Shown: piece after piece, positions 45,179 through 55,048 of the stretch
How the letters are laid out: the number at the start of each line of letters is the position of its first letter
How positions within the stretch are numbered: position 1 is the stretch's first letter
Assembly: GCA_965238045.1 (NCBI GenBank)
Contig: CBDEGU010000009.1
Location: 298,398 to 362,397 of the forward strand
DNA length: 64,000 nucleotides
DNA from: CBDEGU01 sp965238045
GTDB lineage: Bacteria; Acidobacteriota; Terriglobia; Bryobacterales; UBA6623
Direction of reading: 5' to 3'
Position numbers and translations under genes: made by a program
Notes under the pieces: model-generated
Told to the model about the DNA's origin: nothing
Database searches by the model: none
What the model saw: the letters and a program-made list of their open reading frames with translations, nothing else

Positions 45179-46508
45179 AGAGAAGATCCCAGGGCTTTCG
45201 GGCCTGCCGGGCAAGCATCTTCGAGGCCTCCCGGTCGCCGATGAAATCCTCCCGCTCTCCGTCCCAGCGGAGCTTGTGTCCGGTCCGCAGAGCAATATTG
45301 CCCAGGTGGGCGATATTGGTCGAGCGGTGCCCAACCTGGCAGTCAGAGCGCGGCTGCTCTCCGTCGCGAATACAGCGGATGAAGTGCGCGGCGTGCAGAT
45401 GGGTCGAGCGCGTCACGTTGCGGTGACGGCGCTTGAGACCCGGCTCGCCGGACGCGGCCTTGTCTTCGGGAATGATTTCATAGCCGATGCGGTCGGCGAA
45501 GATGGCTCCGTTGCTGCCATAGAAGGCCATGCCGTTGGGCCGGTTCTCTTGGCCGCTCGCGCCGTAGTAGCTCATCCCTGCGGTGGAGCGCCCGCCGAGG
45601 CCGTGGGCGTTGAACTCACAGGCCTCATAGCTGAGCACAAAACCCGGGTATTCATAGGTGACTTGAAGCAGGTCCGGCTGGTCGCCCATGCCCTTCACCA
45701 CGCGCCGGCCGCCGGAAGTCGAAATCGCCAACGGCCGGTCTTCACCCATGATCTGATGCACGGTGTCAAAGCGATGGACGCCGTAATCGGTAATGCGCCC
45801 CCCGGCATAGTCGCTGAAATAGCGATAGGTACCCAGGAAGCGTTTGCGATTGAAGGGCACGCGGGGCGCGGGACCGAGATAGAAATCCCAGTCCAGATCA
45901 CTGGGCGGCTCGCTGTCGGGCACGGTTCCGATCCCGTCTGGCGCCAGGTTAGCGAAGTTCCACACACGAACGAAGCGCACATCGCGAATCGGGCCGTTGC
46001 GAACAAGCTCGGCCAGTTCGGCGAAGTGAGGCGCGGAGCGCTGCTGGGTCCCAGTCAAGATGACCCGCCGGGACGCGTGAGCGGCCCGCACCATCGCCTG
46101 GCCTTCGGCGATATTGTGACTAAGCGGTTTCTCGACGTAGACGTGCTTGCCGGCCTGGCAGGCCAGCACGGCCGGAATCGCATGCCAATGGTCGGGTGTG
46201 GCGATGTGGACGGCATCGATATCCTCACGCTCGAGCACGCGCCGGAAGTCGCGATAGGTGTCGGCTCGGGGGTTCAGCTCCTGTTTCGCTCTCTCGGCGT
46301 TGGTGCGGTAGACGTCGCAGGTCGCCACATACTCGACGCCGTCGAGGGCGTTCATGTGACGCGCCACGTTACGGCCCCGGCCTCCGCAGCCGATCAGGGC
46401 CAGGCGAACGCGCCGGTTCGCCCCGCGCACCCGATCGGCGGAAGCGGCCGTCGCTCCGGCCACCAGCCCGGCCGCGGCGCTTTGACCTAGGAACTTTCTG
46501 CGCTCCAT
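45177..46508 (-). CDS. Tat-exported Gfo/Idh/MocA oxidoreductase
   Basis: 443 residues from the ATG at 46508; a GTG five codons upstream is less likely. Tat signal: ERRKFLGQSAAAGLVAGAT. Rossmann motif LIGCGGRGRNVA, then VEKPLSHN. This fits the exported Gfo/Idh/MocA group common in acidobacteria and planctomycetes; they carry NAD(P) cofactor through the membrane in folded form. Substrate is probably a sugar or polyol. The stop codon lies inside the palindromic repeat B2. Confidence 0.85.
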   Translation of the reverse strand: MERRKFLGQSAAAGLVAGATAASADRVRGANRRVRLALIGCGGRGRNVARHMNALDGVEYVATCDVYRTNAERAKQELNPRADTYRDFRRVLEREDIDAVHIATPDHWHAIPAVLACQAGKHVYVEKPLSHNIAEGQAMVRAAHASRRVILTGTQQRSAPHFAELAELVRNGPIRDVRFVRVWNFANLAPDGIGTVPDSEPPSDLDWDFYLGPAPRVPFNRKRFLGTYRYFSDYAGGRITDYGVHRFDTVHQIMGEDRPLAISTSGGRRVVKGMGDQPDLLQVTYEYPGFVLSYEACEFNAHGLGGRSTAGMSYYGASGQENRPNGMAFYGSNGAIFADRIGYEIIPEDKAASGEPGLKRRHRNVTRSTHLHAAHFIRCIRDGEQPRSDCQVGHRSTNIAHLGNIALRTGHKLRWDGEREDFIGDREASKMLARQARKPWDLL

Positions 46509-46548
46509 CAGAGAGCGCTCCACCAGACGTTCTTCTTTCCGGATTCAC

Positions 46549-47520
46549 TCATTTTTTGGATTCACTCAGGGCTGCTCCGGGGGGAGGCAACCCGCCCTCC
46601 ATCACGACGGGAACTTGCGGGCTTTCGTTGACACGCAACTGGAAGACGTCGGGCCGGGCGTAGTGGCCGACCACATCGAAACCATATCGGGCGCGAGTGA
46701 TTTCCTCAAGATCCAAGTCAGCGGTGAGAATCGTTTCCGATTCGAAGTTCGGCCCGGCCAGCACCTTGCCGTAGGGATTGATAATGGCGCTGCCGCCCTT
46801 CATGAGCACCGTGGCCGGGTCATCGCCTTGCACGGCGTTATACTGGTCCGGACAATCACTCCGCCTCAGATACTGACAGCAGGTGAGGACGAAACAGCGG
46901 CCCTCGAAAGCGATGTGCCGCATACTCGGAATCCATGTATCGCGGTCGTCGGCCGTGGGCGCGCAATAGATCTGAATGCCCTTGGAATACATGGCCATAC
47001 GCAGCAGCGGCATATAGTTTTCCCAGCAGATCACCGCGCCGACCTTGCCCGCCGGCGTGTTGAGCACCGGCAGTGTCGAGCCGTCGCCGAAACCCCAAAC
47101 AAGCCGCTCGGCGGCAGTCGGCATGAGTTTGCGGTGCTTGCCCAGCAGCGAGCCGTCCGGGCCGAAGAACAGCACCGTGCAGTAGAGCGTGCCGCCGTCG
47201 CGTTCGATGATACCCGTAACCAGGGTGATGCCATGCCGCCGCGCCGCGGCTCCAATGCGGCGGGTCGCCGCGCTGGGCGCCTCGACCGCGCCATTGTAAT
47301 AGCGCCGGAAGTCTTCATGGCCCTCTGGGGTTCGCGATCCCAAACGGGCGCCGAAGTCGAGCCCTTTTGGATATCCCCCGACAAAGGCCTCGGGGAAGAG
47401 AACGATCTCCGCCCCCTGTTCGGCGGCAAGCGCAGTTTGTTCGGCAAGCTTGTCGATGGTGGCTTCGCGGTCAAAGACCACGGAAGCGGCTTGAACCACG
47501 GCGGCACGAGTCGTCGGCAT
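46549..47520 (-). CDS. Nitrilase (carbon-nitrogen hydrolase superfamily)
   Basis: 323 residues. The Glu-Lys-Cys triad is intact: Glu44 in LFPEAFVGG, Lys131 in KHRKLMPT, Cys165 in ICWENYM. The pattern and length are those of branch-1 nitrilases, which convert nitriles to acids and ammonia; amidase activity cannot be excluded. It lies next to the second, frameshifted carbon-nitrogen hydrolase gene at 47.7-49.1 kb. It is 40 bp upstream of the oxidoreductase on the same strand. Confidence 0.85.
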   Translation of the reverse strand: MPTTRAAVVQAASVVFDREATIDKLAEQTALAAEQGAEIVLFPEAFVGGYPKGLDFGARLGSRTPEGHEDFRRYYNGAVEAPSAATRRIGAAARRHGITLVTGIIERDGGTLYCTVLFFGPDGSLLGKHRKLMPTAAERLVWGFGDGSTLPVLNTPAGKVGAVICWENYMPLLRMAMYSKGIQIYCAPTADDRDTWIPSMRHIAFEGRCFVLTCCQYLRRSDCPDQYNAVQGDDPATVLMKGGSAIINPYGKVLAGPNFESETILTADLDLEEITRARYGFDVVGHYARPDVFQLRVNESPQVPVVMEGGLPPPGAALSESKK

Positions 47521-47538
47521 CGAGCGTTTCTCCCTGCG

Positions 47539-47608
47539 AGCCCGTAGTGCTCACCACCTGAGGAGCGAAGCACGCGACAGGCTGGCCAGGTGGTGAGAAA
47601 CGCGGGCT
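47539..47608. repeat. Palindromic dispersed repeat, short form (B3)
   Basis: 70 bp with only the ends of the B family kept: AGCCCGTAGTGCTCACCACC at the left and, reversed, AGCCCGCGTTTCTCACCACC at the right. The inner ~110 bp seen in the full copies are missing, as in an internal-deletion derivative. Confidence 0.65.
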
Positions 47609-47739
47609 ATGCTTCACCTAATTTTACGGCCTGTCTCTCGCGGCTGCTCGCTGAGCCCACCCTCCCCGCGGCAACTCAGGGCATGGACATGCATGCACCC
47701 ATCTTGCGAAACGCATCCCTCCAAGAAACAGGCAGCCAC

Positions 47740-49069
47740 TCACCGGCGCACGGGCACGTCGAGCCGGAGTTCCTTCATGAAACGGTCTCGCATATCGCCC
47801 AGCCAGGGCTCGAGGTAGCGGCGGTTTAGGTCGATCGTGGTGAACGCGACAGTACCTTCATCCTTGGCCAAGGCCAGGATTTCGCCGTCTGGGTCCATGA
47901 TCTGCGTCGGGTAGTCGTATCCGGAACTGGCGATAAATACGCGATTCTCAATCGCCCGCGCCTTGCCAAGCGTCTCGTTGCCGCCCCATATGGGGGCGAG
48001 GATGAGCTGGGCTCCTCGCAGCGCAAGCGCCCGCGCGGGATCAGCATACTGGATATCCCAGCAGATCATCATCCCGACCTTGCCGAAATCGGTCTGGAAA
48101 ACGGGATAGTCGTTTCCCGGGGTGATGCCGCCCTCGATCTCCTCGCGCGGCAGATAGACCTTGCGGTACTTGCCGGCGAGTTTCCCCTCGCGGTCCACAA
48201 GGACGGCGGTGTTGTAGATCGCGACGCCGTGACGCTCGTAAATTCCCGCCGAGATGTAGGCTCTCTTTCGCCGTGCCATTTTGCCGAGCGCGGCCGTGGT
48301 GGGACCGGGGATAGGCCTCGGCCACATCGGCGTCTTTCTTACCCGTGCCGACAACGGTAATGCCTTCCGGCAGCACGATAATGTCCGTGTCGCCGGCGGC
48401 GACGCGGTGCTCCACGACATCGAGAAAGCGCTGCACGCTCTGCTCACGGCCGCCCGTGTTTCTGGGCCGCAGGTTCACCGCGGCGACGCGAACCAAACGG
48501 GGTCCGGGCGGGTCGATGCGGCTGAGCGAGATTTCATCCCACCAGAGCTTGCCCCGAGGCGCGTTAGAGAGAAAAAGCTGGATATCGACCGCCGCCGCAT
48601 CCTCGGGCGCCGGGGCCTCGAGCCAGACGCGCTTCCAGCCGCCCTCGCTCGTGACCGCATGAACGTAATCGGGATGGCCCGCCCGTTTCCCCGAAGCTTT
48701 GCGCCAATCCAGCCGAGAGAGCACTTGGAGGTTTTCCTCCGCAACGCCTTCGGCCCGATAGTAGGCGACAAAGCGGTACCAGTGCCCTGGCTCGATGGAT
48801 TCGACGCGACGCTGCCATCCGCCGTAGGCCGCCCGATTGCCATCGCCCGCGATGGCCAGCGCACCGGGACAGCCCCGATCATGCTCCCGTGAAACGAAAG
48901 TCTTGGGAGCGATTTCGGCTCGCGCCGCCCAGCTTTGCCAGCCCGCCGGAGACGCCTTGCCTTCGGCTTCGAAGCTAGATTGCGCTAGTTCTCCTGGCGC
49001 GGCGGCGCGTCCGGGGACGGCGGCGAGTATCGAGACGAATAGGCAGATCAGAGCGAGACGCATAAACAA
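47740..49069 (-). pseudogene. Secreted carbon-nitrogen hydrolase with N-terminal module, one frameshift
   Basis: The upstream frame (48041-49069) encodes a signal peptide, then a ~150-residue beta-sandwich (EPGHWYRFVAYYRAEGV; LWWDEISLSRI) like a carbohydrate-binding or jelly-roll module, then the first part of a nitrilase-like domain including Glu in VLPEGITV. The second frame (47740-48447) continues with IYERHGVAIYN, Lys in YRKVYLPREE and Cys in ICWDIQYA. Removing one C from the run at 48307-48310 joins them as EAYPGPTTAALG. All three catalytic residues are then present, giving a protein of about 440 residues. Either a broken gene or an assembly error in a homopolymer. Confidence 0.75.
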
Positions 49070-49245
49070 AGTATAGTCCGATGGACCTCTTCACCCGATA
49101 CAAATAATGGCCCACGAATCCTTTTTCTTGTGGGGGGGGTAGGTGTTTCGATAGTGAGAATCAACACGCGCCGGGCAGGGAGCGGAAAATGCCTTCTGCT
49201 AGAATCGAACCACATCTACTGGCAACTGCGAGGCGGATCCAAGCA

Positions 49246-49887
49246 ATGACCGAGACTTTCAAACAACAAGAGCGTCCCATCCGGCTTTTCCACCAGCCGA
49301 AACCGGTGGCGGGGAGACTGCTGGCGTTCCTGCTGTTGTTACCGGCTCTGTGTTGGGGCACGCTCGTGCCCCGCATGAACTTCGAAGAGATGGCCGATGC
49401 CTCGGAGTTCGTGATTCACGGCACGGTCTCGCGGAACTGGAGTGATTGGGACGCCGCTCGGCAATTCATTTGGACGCACTATGAGATCCAGATCACCGAT
49501 ACGCTGAAAGGTCCTGCCTTCAACCAGATCGTCATCAGCGAGCCCGGCGGCGAAGTGGGCGATATGGGGATGTCCATCGCCGGATCTCCGAGATACGGAG
49601 TGGGCGAAGAGGTCGTTCTCTTTGTCGCGCGAACTGCCACGGGGCTGCTGAGAACCTGCGGCTGGGGACAGGGGCGGTTCCGCGTCGTGCGGGCGGAGGG
49701 CGCTTCCCTGAAAGTGGTGCGGCCGGGCATGGCGGGAGTCGAGTTGGTCGATCCTGTCCTCAAGGCCGGAACGGCGGCGAGAAAGCCCCCAAGAAAGGCA
49801 GGTACGGCGATCGGCAGCTTCAACGGTCTGGCTCTGGAGGAATTCAAGCGCCAAGTCCGCCGGTTGATTCAGGCCCGGGGGAAGTGA
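49246..49887 (+). CDS. Secreted protein of unknown function (before the metalloprotease)
   Basis: 213 residues from the ATG at 49246. An earlier ATG at 49189 has a fair ribosome site, but the codons between include a TAGAAT -10-like motif, so the later start is preferred. Signal peptide LLAFLLLLPALCWG follows. The mature protein starts LVPRMNFEEMADASEFVIHG and contains SEPGGEVGDMG and FVARTATGLLRTCGWGQGRFRV. This is a conserved type in acidobacteria that is often beside matrixin-like proteases; I do not know a function. It overlaps the coming gene by almost nothing (3 bp gap), so co-transcription is likely. Confidence 0.6.
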   Translation: MTETFKQQERPIRLFHQPKPVAGRLLAFLLLLPALCWGTLVPRMNFEEMADASEFVIHGTVSRNWSDWDAARQFIWTHYEIQITDTLKGPAFNQIVISEPGGEVGDMGMSIAGSPRYGVGEEVVLFVARTATGLLRTCGWGQGRFRVVRAEGASLKVVRPGMAGVELVDPVLKAGTAARKPPRKAGTAIGSFNGLALEEFKRQVRRLIQARGK

Positions 49888-49890
49888 GTC

Positions 49891-52039
49891 ATGAAGAGGA
49901 CGGAGATGCTGGTTCGCGTGCTGCCGCTGCTGCTGGTTCTGAGCGTGCCGGTCCAGCTATGCGGCTGGGTGCAGTCGAAGACCAGTGTCGGCGCGGGCAT
50001 TCACCGCGTTGACAACCAAGACATCCGGTTCCTGCTCAACGAGCAGGCCGTCGCGGGGCTGCAAAATGCCGATGGAGAGACCTTGATCACCGGCGACAGC
50101 GACCCTTGGGCGGCGCTTCGTAGCGCCACCGGGGCGGTTTGAGTGGAGTCAGGTTTCCGAGGCGACCATTCAGTTTGCCGAGCTGAGCACGACACCGCTG
50201 CTGAATGATCCAAACGACAGCAGTCACGTCGTGGTGTTTCACGATACGCCGGAGATCCGCGCCGCTCTAGGCGGTGCGCTGGCGCTCGCGAGAACGTTCT
50301 TCTCTGTCGGGGCGGGTGAAATCTCGGACAGTGACATTCTCTTTAACCCGAATATTCAGATCCCCAACAGCGAGGGCATGTTGGAATTCTTCCCGTTTTC
50401 GACAACGCTCGCGGAAGGCACCTTCGACATCCAATCCATCGCCACACACGAGTTGGGCCACACGCTGGGATCGAGCCACTCGCACGTGCTTGGCGCGGCC
50501 ATGTCGCCCCGCACTCCGCCCGCCTCGAATCATCAGAGTGCGCTGAAGGCCGACGACATTGGTTTCGCGCGGGAAGTTTACGGGGGTTCGCTGAGCGGGT
50601 TCGGCTATATCGGCGGAACCCTGTCCCTCGGTGGAGGCGGCACAGCCAATGAAGTACTCGTCGCCGCGCAGGACCCTGATAGCGGCGTCATCATGGGAGC
50701 GGTGACCGGCCCGGCCGACGGTACGTTCCGCATCGGCCCCCTGCCGCCGGGGAACTATCTGGTTTCGGCCGAGGCGGCGAACGGCCCGACGTTTTTCGCG
50801 AGCGACATCCCTTCGGCATCTCTCAACCAAAACGTCCAGACGCGCTTTTTCGTCGGTAACGCCGATCGGCAACTCGTTGCCGTGGGGGCAGGTCAGGAAG
50901 CCGCCGCCAGCTTTATGGTCGAAAACGGCGCCGACGCGATCGAGATCGCGGCCATCGGGTCGGCGCCGGCGGGCTCGCCGGGGGTCATCCCCTCATTCGG
51001 AGCGTCGGCCTTCATGGCGGCGCCCGGAACATCATTCGACCTGCTGCTGGCGGGCACGGGCATTAGCGGCACGCTCACCGCCGAAAACATCATTCTGTGC
51101 ACTTCCGTATTGAGTCTGCGTCCTGGGTCGATTATTGAAGACCCGGTGTTCACGATAGGAGAGCTGCCGATTGTCCGGGCGACGGTCGATGTCGCGCCGA
51201 ATGTCGTGGGCCTTCACCTGGCCACGATCCTGGTCGTCGTCGGCGATGACGCCTCGGTGTTTACCGGAGCGATCATCGTCGAGGGCAGCGTTTCGATACA
51301 AAATCCAGAATTCTCGGCCGCCGGTTTGGCTCATTCGGCAAGGCTTGAGGCCGGCGACGTGGCCTCCGAGGAGATCGTCTCGTTGTTCGGTCTTTTCCTG
51401 GCGGACTTCGACGACGACGCCTCTCTCCCCCTCGGGACGCAACTAGGCGGAGCGACGGTGGAGGTAACCGACAGCTTGGGGGTGACTCGGCAAGCCCTGA
51501 TGTTCGCCGCTCGCATCCAGGAGGGCGGCGGTTCTCAACTCAATTTCATGATTCCCGGGGGAACGGCGCTAGGCGCCGCCACGCTCACCGTGCGCCGGGC
51601 GAGCGGCGGCAGTGCGTCCACTCCCATCAACGTGATCGCCGTCACTCCCGGCATCTTCACCGCCAATGCGTCCGGTTCGGGAGTCCCCGCCGCGAATGTG
51701 CTGCGCTTTGTGGACGGCGCGCTCACCGAGATCTTCTTGGCCGCAGATCTCTCGGTGTTTCCGTTTCAGCCTAAGCCGATCGATCTGGGACCGGAGAATC
51801 ACCTAGTCTTTCTCTCTTTGTTTGGAACCGGGATGCGCAACGCCGCTCCGGGGTCGGTCGAGGTTACCATCGACGGATTGCCGATGGCGGCCTTCGGCCC
51901 GGCGCCCTCGCCCGAGTTCGAAGGTCTGGATCAGCTAAATGTTGAGCTGGACCGTGTGCTGATCGGCCGCGGCCTTGTTACGGTCGTCGTGAAGATCGCG
52001 GGCATCACCGCCAATGTCGTTCAGATCAGCGTGCTGTGA
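49891..52039 (+). pseudogene. Matrixin-like metalloprotease with TIGR03437-like tail, frameshifted
   Basis: The first frame (49891-50142) gives a signal peptide and the start of a protease domain (RFLLNEQAVAGLQNADGETLIT). The second frame (50143-52039, first ATG-type start at 50231) holds the zinc motif HELGHTLGSSH and a Met-turn (AAMSP), then a carboxypeptidase-regulatory-like segment (GGTLSLGGGG) and a C-terminal TIGR03437-like module ending in VVKIAGITANVVQISVL. Taking one G from the run at 50131-50134 joins the frames as SATGRFEWSQVSEATIQF. The repaired protein would be about 715 residues, an exported protease. Same caution as above about assembly error. Confidence 0.75.
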
Positions 52040-52073
52040 CCGGCTCGCGGCCACCGGGTTTTCCCGCGAGCAT

Positions 52074-53635
52074 TTTCCAATCCAAGAATGATCCTGAAAC
52101 GGGTCTGGGTGGGTAAGGGTGCAGGGGTGGGTAGCGATCTCCTTTCTAGGGGGCAGGGGCGAGGGGGCTGTGAGGGCGCAGGGGGACGCTCATCTGGAGC
52201 GTGCTCCAGGTCCGCGGCCACGTTTCTGTCCATGGGTTTGCTCTCACCCCGTGCCGCCGTTTCCCTCCGCGCGCAGCCGGGCCGCAGGGAGCCCGGAGGG
52301 CGAGCGAAGGTCCCGGCTGCGCGGTGCCCTCCTACCACCGCGAGCGGCTCGCGGCCAGCAGTTCTCTCTTGCGCCGCTGCATCCGCAGCGCACACTCGGT
52401 GTCGCTCATCCGGCCGGCTTGCTGCTCCAGAAAAGCAGCCGTGACGCCGGGCTTCAAGTAGCTTTCCCATTGATCGAGCGAAAGCAGCTTCTCGTAGGGC
52501 GTGCGGTAGTCTCCGAGCCGGTAGCGGCGCCGCCGCTTGCCCTTCCCGTCCACCTCCACGGTGGCGAATCCGCAAGGGCGATGGTAGTTCAAGTAGGGAT
52601 TGAACTCGGCCATGTAGAAACGCTGAAACTCTTCGGCATGCTCGGCTCCGATCGGTTCGTGTCCGATGTGTTTGCGCACCACCGCCCCATTCTTGCCCTC
52701 GACCAACGCGTTGTCGGTTGTGCGATGCGCCCGCGACTTGGTGAACTCCCCCACCAGCAGTTTGTTCAACAATTTCTCGACCCGGTAATTGAGAAACTCC
52801 GAGCCGTTGTCGGAATGAAACCCCTCGATGCGGAAAGGGTACTGATGCAGCATGGCCTCTAAAACCGGGATCAAATGCGATTCCGAGATCGTCTGGCAGC
52901 AGCCCACCGTCTGCCACTGCGTCACCGCGTCGACGGCGTTGATATGGTGGAGCCCCCGGCGGGTGGAGGTGTCGCCCTGATGCACGGTATCGACCCGCAA
53001 GTAGCCCGGCCGGCCGCGATGGTCGGGCTTGCGGCGCTCGCCAATGCCCACGGCGCGGGCGCGGGTGCTGGTGTGATGGACGTGGTGCTGGCGATAGGCC
53101 GCCCCGCGCCGCAAGTTGTAGATGTGGGAGGAAGAAATCTCCGCCAGCCGCTGATAGGCCTCCTTGTGATAGACGTTGTATTCCCGCCACAGAATGCGCC
53201 GCACCGCCGGGCCCGAGAGCCCTTCGTGCGCCGCGTCGGCTGCTGCCAGCAAGGCGATGTCGCCGGGCGTGTAGCGGGCCGGAAAACGCCGCCGCCGCGG
53301 CTGTCTCAGCCGCACCGCGCCCTGCTGGCGATACTGCCCAATCAGGCGAGTGATCTGCGGCAGACTGCGTCCGCTCAGCCTGCTTAAATAGTGGCGCACG
53401 ACCCCTTTGTCTTTCTTGGGCAACCCGAGATACTGCTGCCTGCCAAGGGTGCGCTCGACCAGATTGTAGATCTCGCCGCGGCCCGACAGAGTGAAAACCA
53501 GCTCTTCGCTGGCCGCTAGGAACTCCCGCATCTGCTCTAGCGTGAGACATTCGACTTTCTGCATGATGATGTGCATTCACCCGCAGTGTCCCTCCTCCCT
53601 CCTTGGTCGCTTTCAGGATCATCTTGTGTTGGAAA
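52074..53635. mobile_element. Insertion sequence with integrase-type DDE transposase
   Basis: Left end TTTCCAATCCAAGAATGATC (52074) matches, reversed, the sequence at 53611-53635 (TTTCCAACACAAGATGATCC), an imperfect ~25-bp inverted pair around one transposase gene. No target duplication is clear. A further copy of the same end sequence lies just outside at 53646-53670. The left, non-coding 230 bp of the element are very GC-rich. Confidence 0.65.
52332..53576 (-). CDS. Integrase-core (rve) transposase, IS481/ISNCY-like
   Basis: 414 residues. N-terminal helix-turn-helix region (about 50-120, LPQITRLIGQYRQQG), then an integrase catalytic core: Asp in LRVDTVHQGD, Asp in GFHSDNGSEF and Glu in LVEGKNGAVVR. 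The ordered DDE triad is intact, so it may be active. The longer frame reading through it on the same strand is an artefact. Family naming within integrase-type ISs is approximate. Confidence 0.82.
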   Translation of the reverse strand: MHIIMQKVECLTLEQMREFLAASEELVFTLSGRGEIYNLVERTLGRQQYLGLPKKDKGVVRHYLSRLSGRSLPQITRLIGQYRQQGAVRLRQPRRRRFPARYTPGDIALLAAADAAHEGLSGPAVRRILWREYNVYHKEAYQRLAEISSSHIYNLRRGAAYRQHHVHHTSTRARAVGIGERRKPDHRGRPGYLRVDTVHQGDTSTRRGLHHINAVDAVTQWQTVGCCQTISESHLIPVLEAMLHQYPFRIEGFHSDNGSEFLNYRVEKLLNKLLVGEFTKSRAHRTTDNALVEGKNGAVVRKHIGHEPIGAEHAEEFQRFYMAEFNPYLNYHRPCGFATVEVDGKGKRRRRYRLGDYRTPYEKLLSLDQWESYLKPGVTAAFLEQQAGRMSDTECALRMQRRKRELLAASRSRW

Positions 53636-53645
53636 TACTCCCCCC

Positions 53646-53670
53646 TTTCAGGATCATCTTGTATTGGACA
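53646..53670. repeat. Extra copy of the IS end sequence
   Basis: TTTCAGGATCATCTTGTATT followed by GGACA repeats, in the same orientation, the IS right end at 53611-53635 with two differences. It lies 10 bp outside that end. It could be the remnant of a second copy or a tandem end. Confidence 0.45.
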
Positions 53671-53769
53671 ACTCTCCGCGCCCCCAAAGCAGCCGTTTTG
53701 AGGTAAGATTGTACGCGGTTTGTTTTGGTATTTTGTGGTATTGTCCGTCGAGACGGAGAGGAGGAACGC

Positions 53770-54963
53770 ATGGCATCGAATCGAGGTGTAGCCTACATGG
53801 GTCCGGGAAAGGTCGAGGTGCAATCCATCGACTATCCGGAACTGGCGTTGGGCGATAGAAAGTGCAATCACGGAGTTATTCTCAAAATTATCACGACCAA
53901 CATCTGCGGCAGCGACCAGCACATGGTTCGCGGACGCACGACGGCGTCCCCCGGTCTGGTTCTGGGCCACGAGATTACCGGGGAGGTCATCGAGGCCGGC
54001 AGTGATGTAGAATTCATCAGCGTCGGAGATATCGTATCGGTCCCGTTTAACATCGCTTGCGGGCGATGCCGCAATTGCAAGGAAGGCAAGACCGGGATCT
54101 GCCAGAACGTGAACCCGGCGCGGCCCGGGGCGGCCTACGGCTATGTCGACATGGGCGGCTGGGTCGGCGGGCAGGCCGAATACGTGATGGTCCCCTACGC
54201 GGACTTCAACCTGTTGAAGTTTCCCAACCGGGATCAGGCCATGGAGAAAATCGGCGACCTGACCTTGCTCTCCGATATCTTCCCGACCGGGTTTCACGGC
54301 GCTTACACGGCGGGCGTCGGGCCGGGATCGATCGTCTACGTCGCCGGCGCCGGTCCCGTTGGGCTGGCCTGCGCCGAAGCGTGCCATCTGCTGGGCTCCG
54401 CGGTCGTCATCGTCGGCGATCTGATCCCCGAGCGTCTGGCGCAGGCCAAGAGCTTCGGCTGCGAGCCCATCGATCTGAGGAAAGACGTTACGCTCGCGGA
54501 ACAGATTGAGCAAATCGTCGGCGTTCCGGAGGTCGATTGCGGCGTCGATTGCGTCGGTTTCGAGGCGCGCGGCCACGGCTCCAACGCGGGCGTCGAGCGT
54601 CCAGCGACGGTGCTCAACGCGCTGATGGAAGTCACGCGCGCCGGCGGCGCGGTGGGCATCCCGGGGCTTTACGTAACCGGCGACCCGGGCGGAGTGGACG
54701 AGAACGCCAAGGTAGGCAATCTCGGCATCCGTATTGGTCTCGGCTGGGCGAAATCCCACTCCTTCACCACCGGTCAATGCCCGGTGCTGCGTTACCATCG
54801 CCAGCTTATGCAGGCCATTCTGCATGAGAAGGCGCATCCGGCTAGGGCGACCAATGTCACCTATATCAGCCTGGATGAAGCGCCGGGAGGGTATCAGGAC
54901 TTCGACAAGGGCGCGGCCAAGAAGTACGTGATCGATCCTCACGGCATGGCCAGCGCCGCCTAG
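53770..54963 (+). CDS. fdhA: Glutathione-independent formaldehyde dehydrogenase
   Basis: 397 residues from the ATG at 53770, with GGAGGA seven bases upstream. Medium-chain zinc dehydrogenase: catalytic zinc region C46 (NICGSDQH), H67-E68 (LGHEITGEV); structural zinc C97, C100, C103, C111; NAD motif GAGPVGLACAE. The long insert and the start MASNRGVAYMG are those of the Pseudomonas glutathione-independent enzyme, whose length is similar. It would oxidise formaldehyde to formate with NAD+. The upstream gap contains the end of the IS element, so the promoter may be partly IS-derived. Confidence 0.88.
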   Translation: MASNRGVAYMGPGKVEVQSIDYPELALGDRKCNHGVILKIITTNICGSDQHMVRGRTTASPGLVLGHEITGEVIEAGSDVEFISVGDIVSVPFNIACGRCRNCKEGKTGICQNVNPARPGAAYGYVDMGGWVGGQAEYVMVPYADFNLLKFPNRDQAMEKIGDLTLLSDIFPTGFHGAYTAGVGPGSIVYVAGAGPVGLACAEACHLLGSAVVIVGDLIPERLAQAKSFGCEPIDLRKDVTLAEQIEQIVGVPEVDCGVDCVGFEARGHGSNAGVERPATVLNALMEVTRAGGAVGIPGLYVTGDPGGVDENAKVGNLGIRIGLGWAKSHSFTTGQCPVLRYHRQLMQAILHEKAHPARATNVTYISLDEAPGGYQDFDKGAAKKYVIDPHGMASAA

Positions 54964-55048
54964 CGGACACTTTCTTGGTTGAGGCCGCCGGCGGGAAGTC
55001 CTCCCCCGGCGGCCTCGGCATTTCCGGTAGGATTGCAGCATCCTCCCA

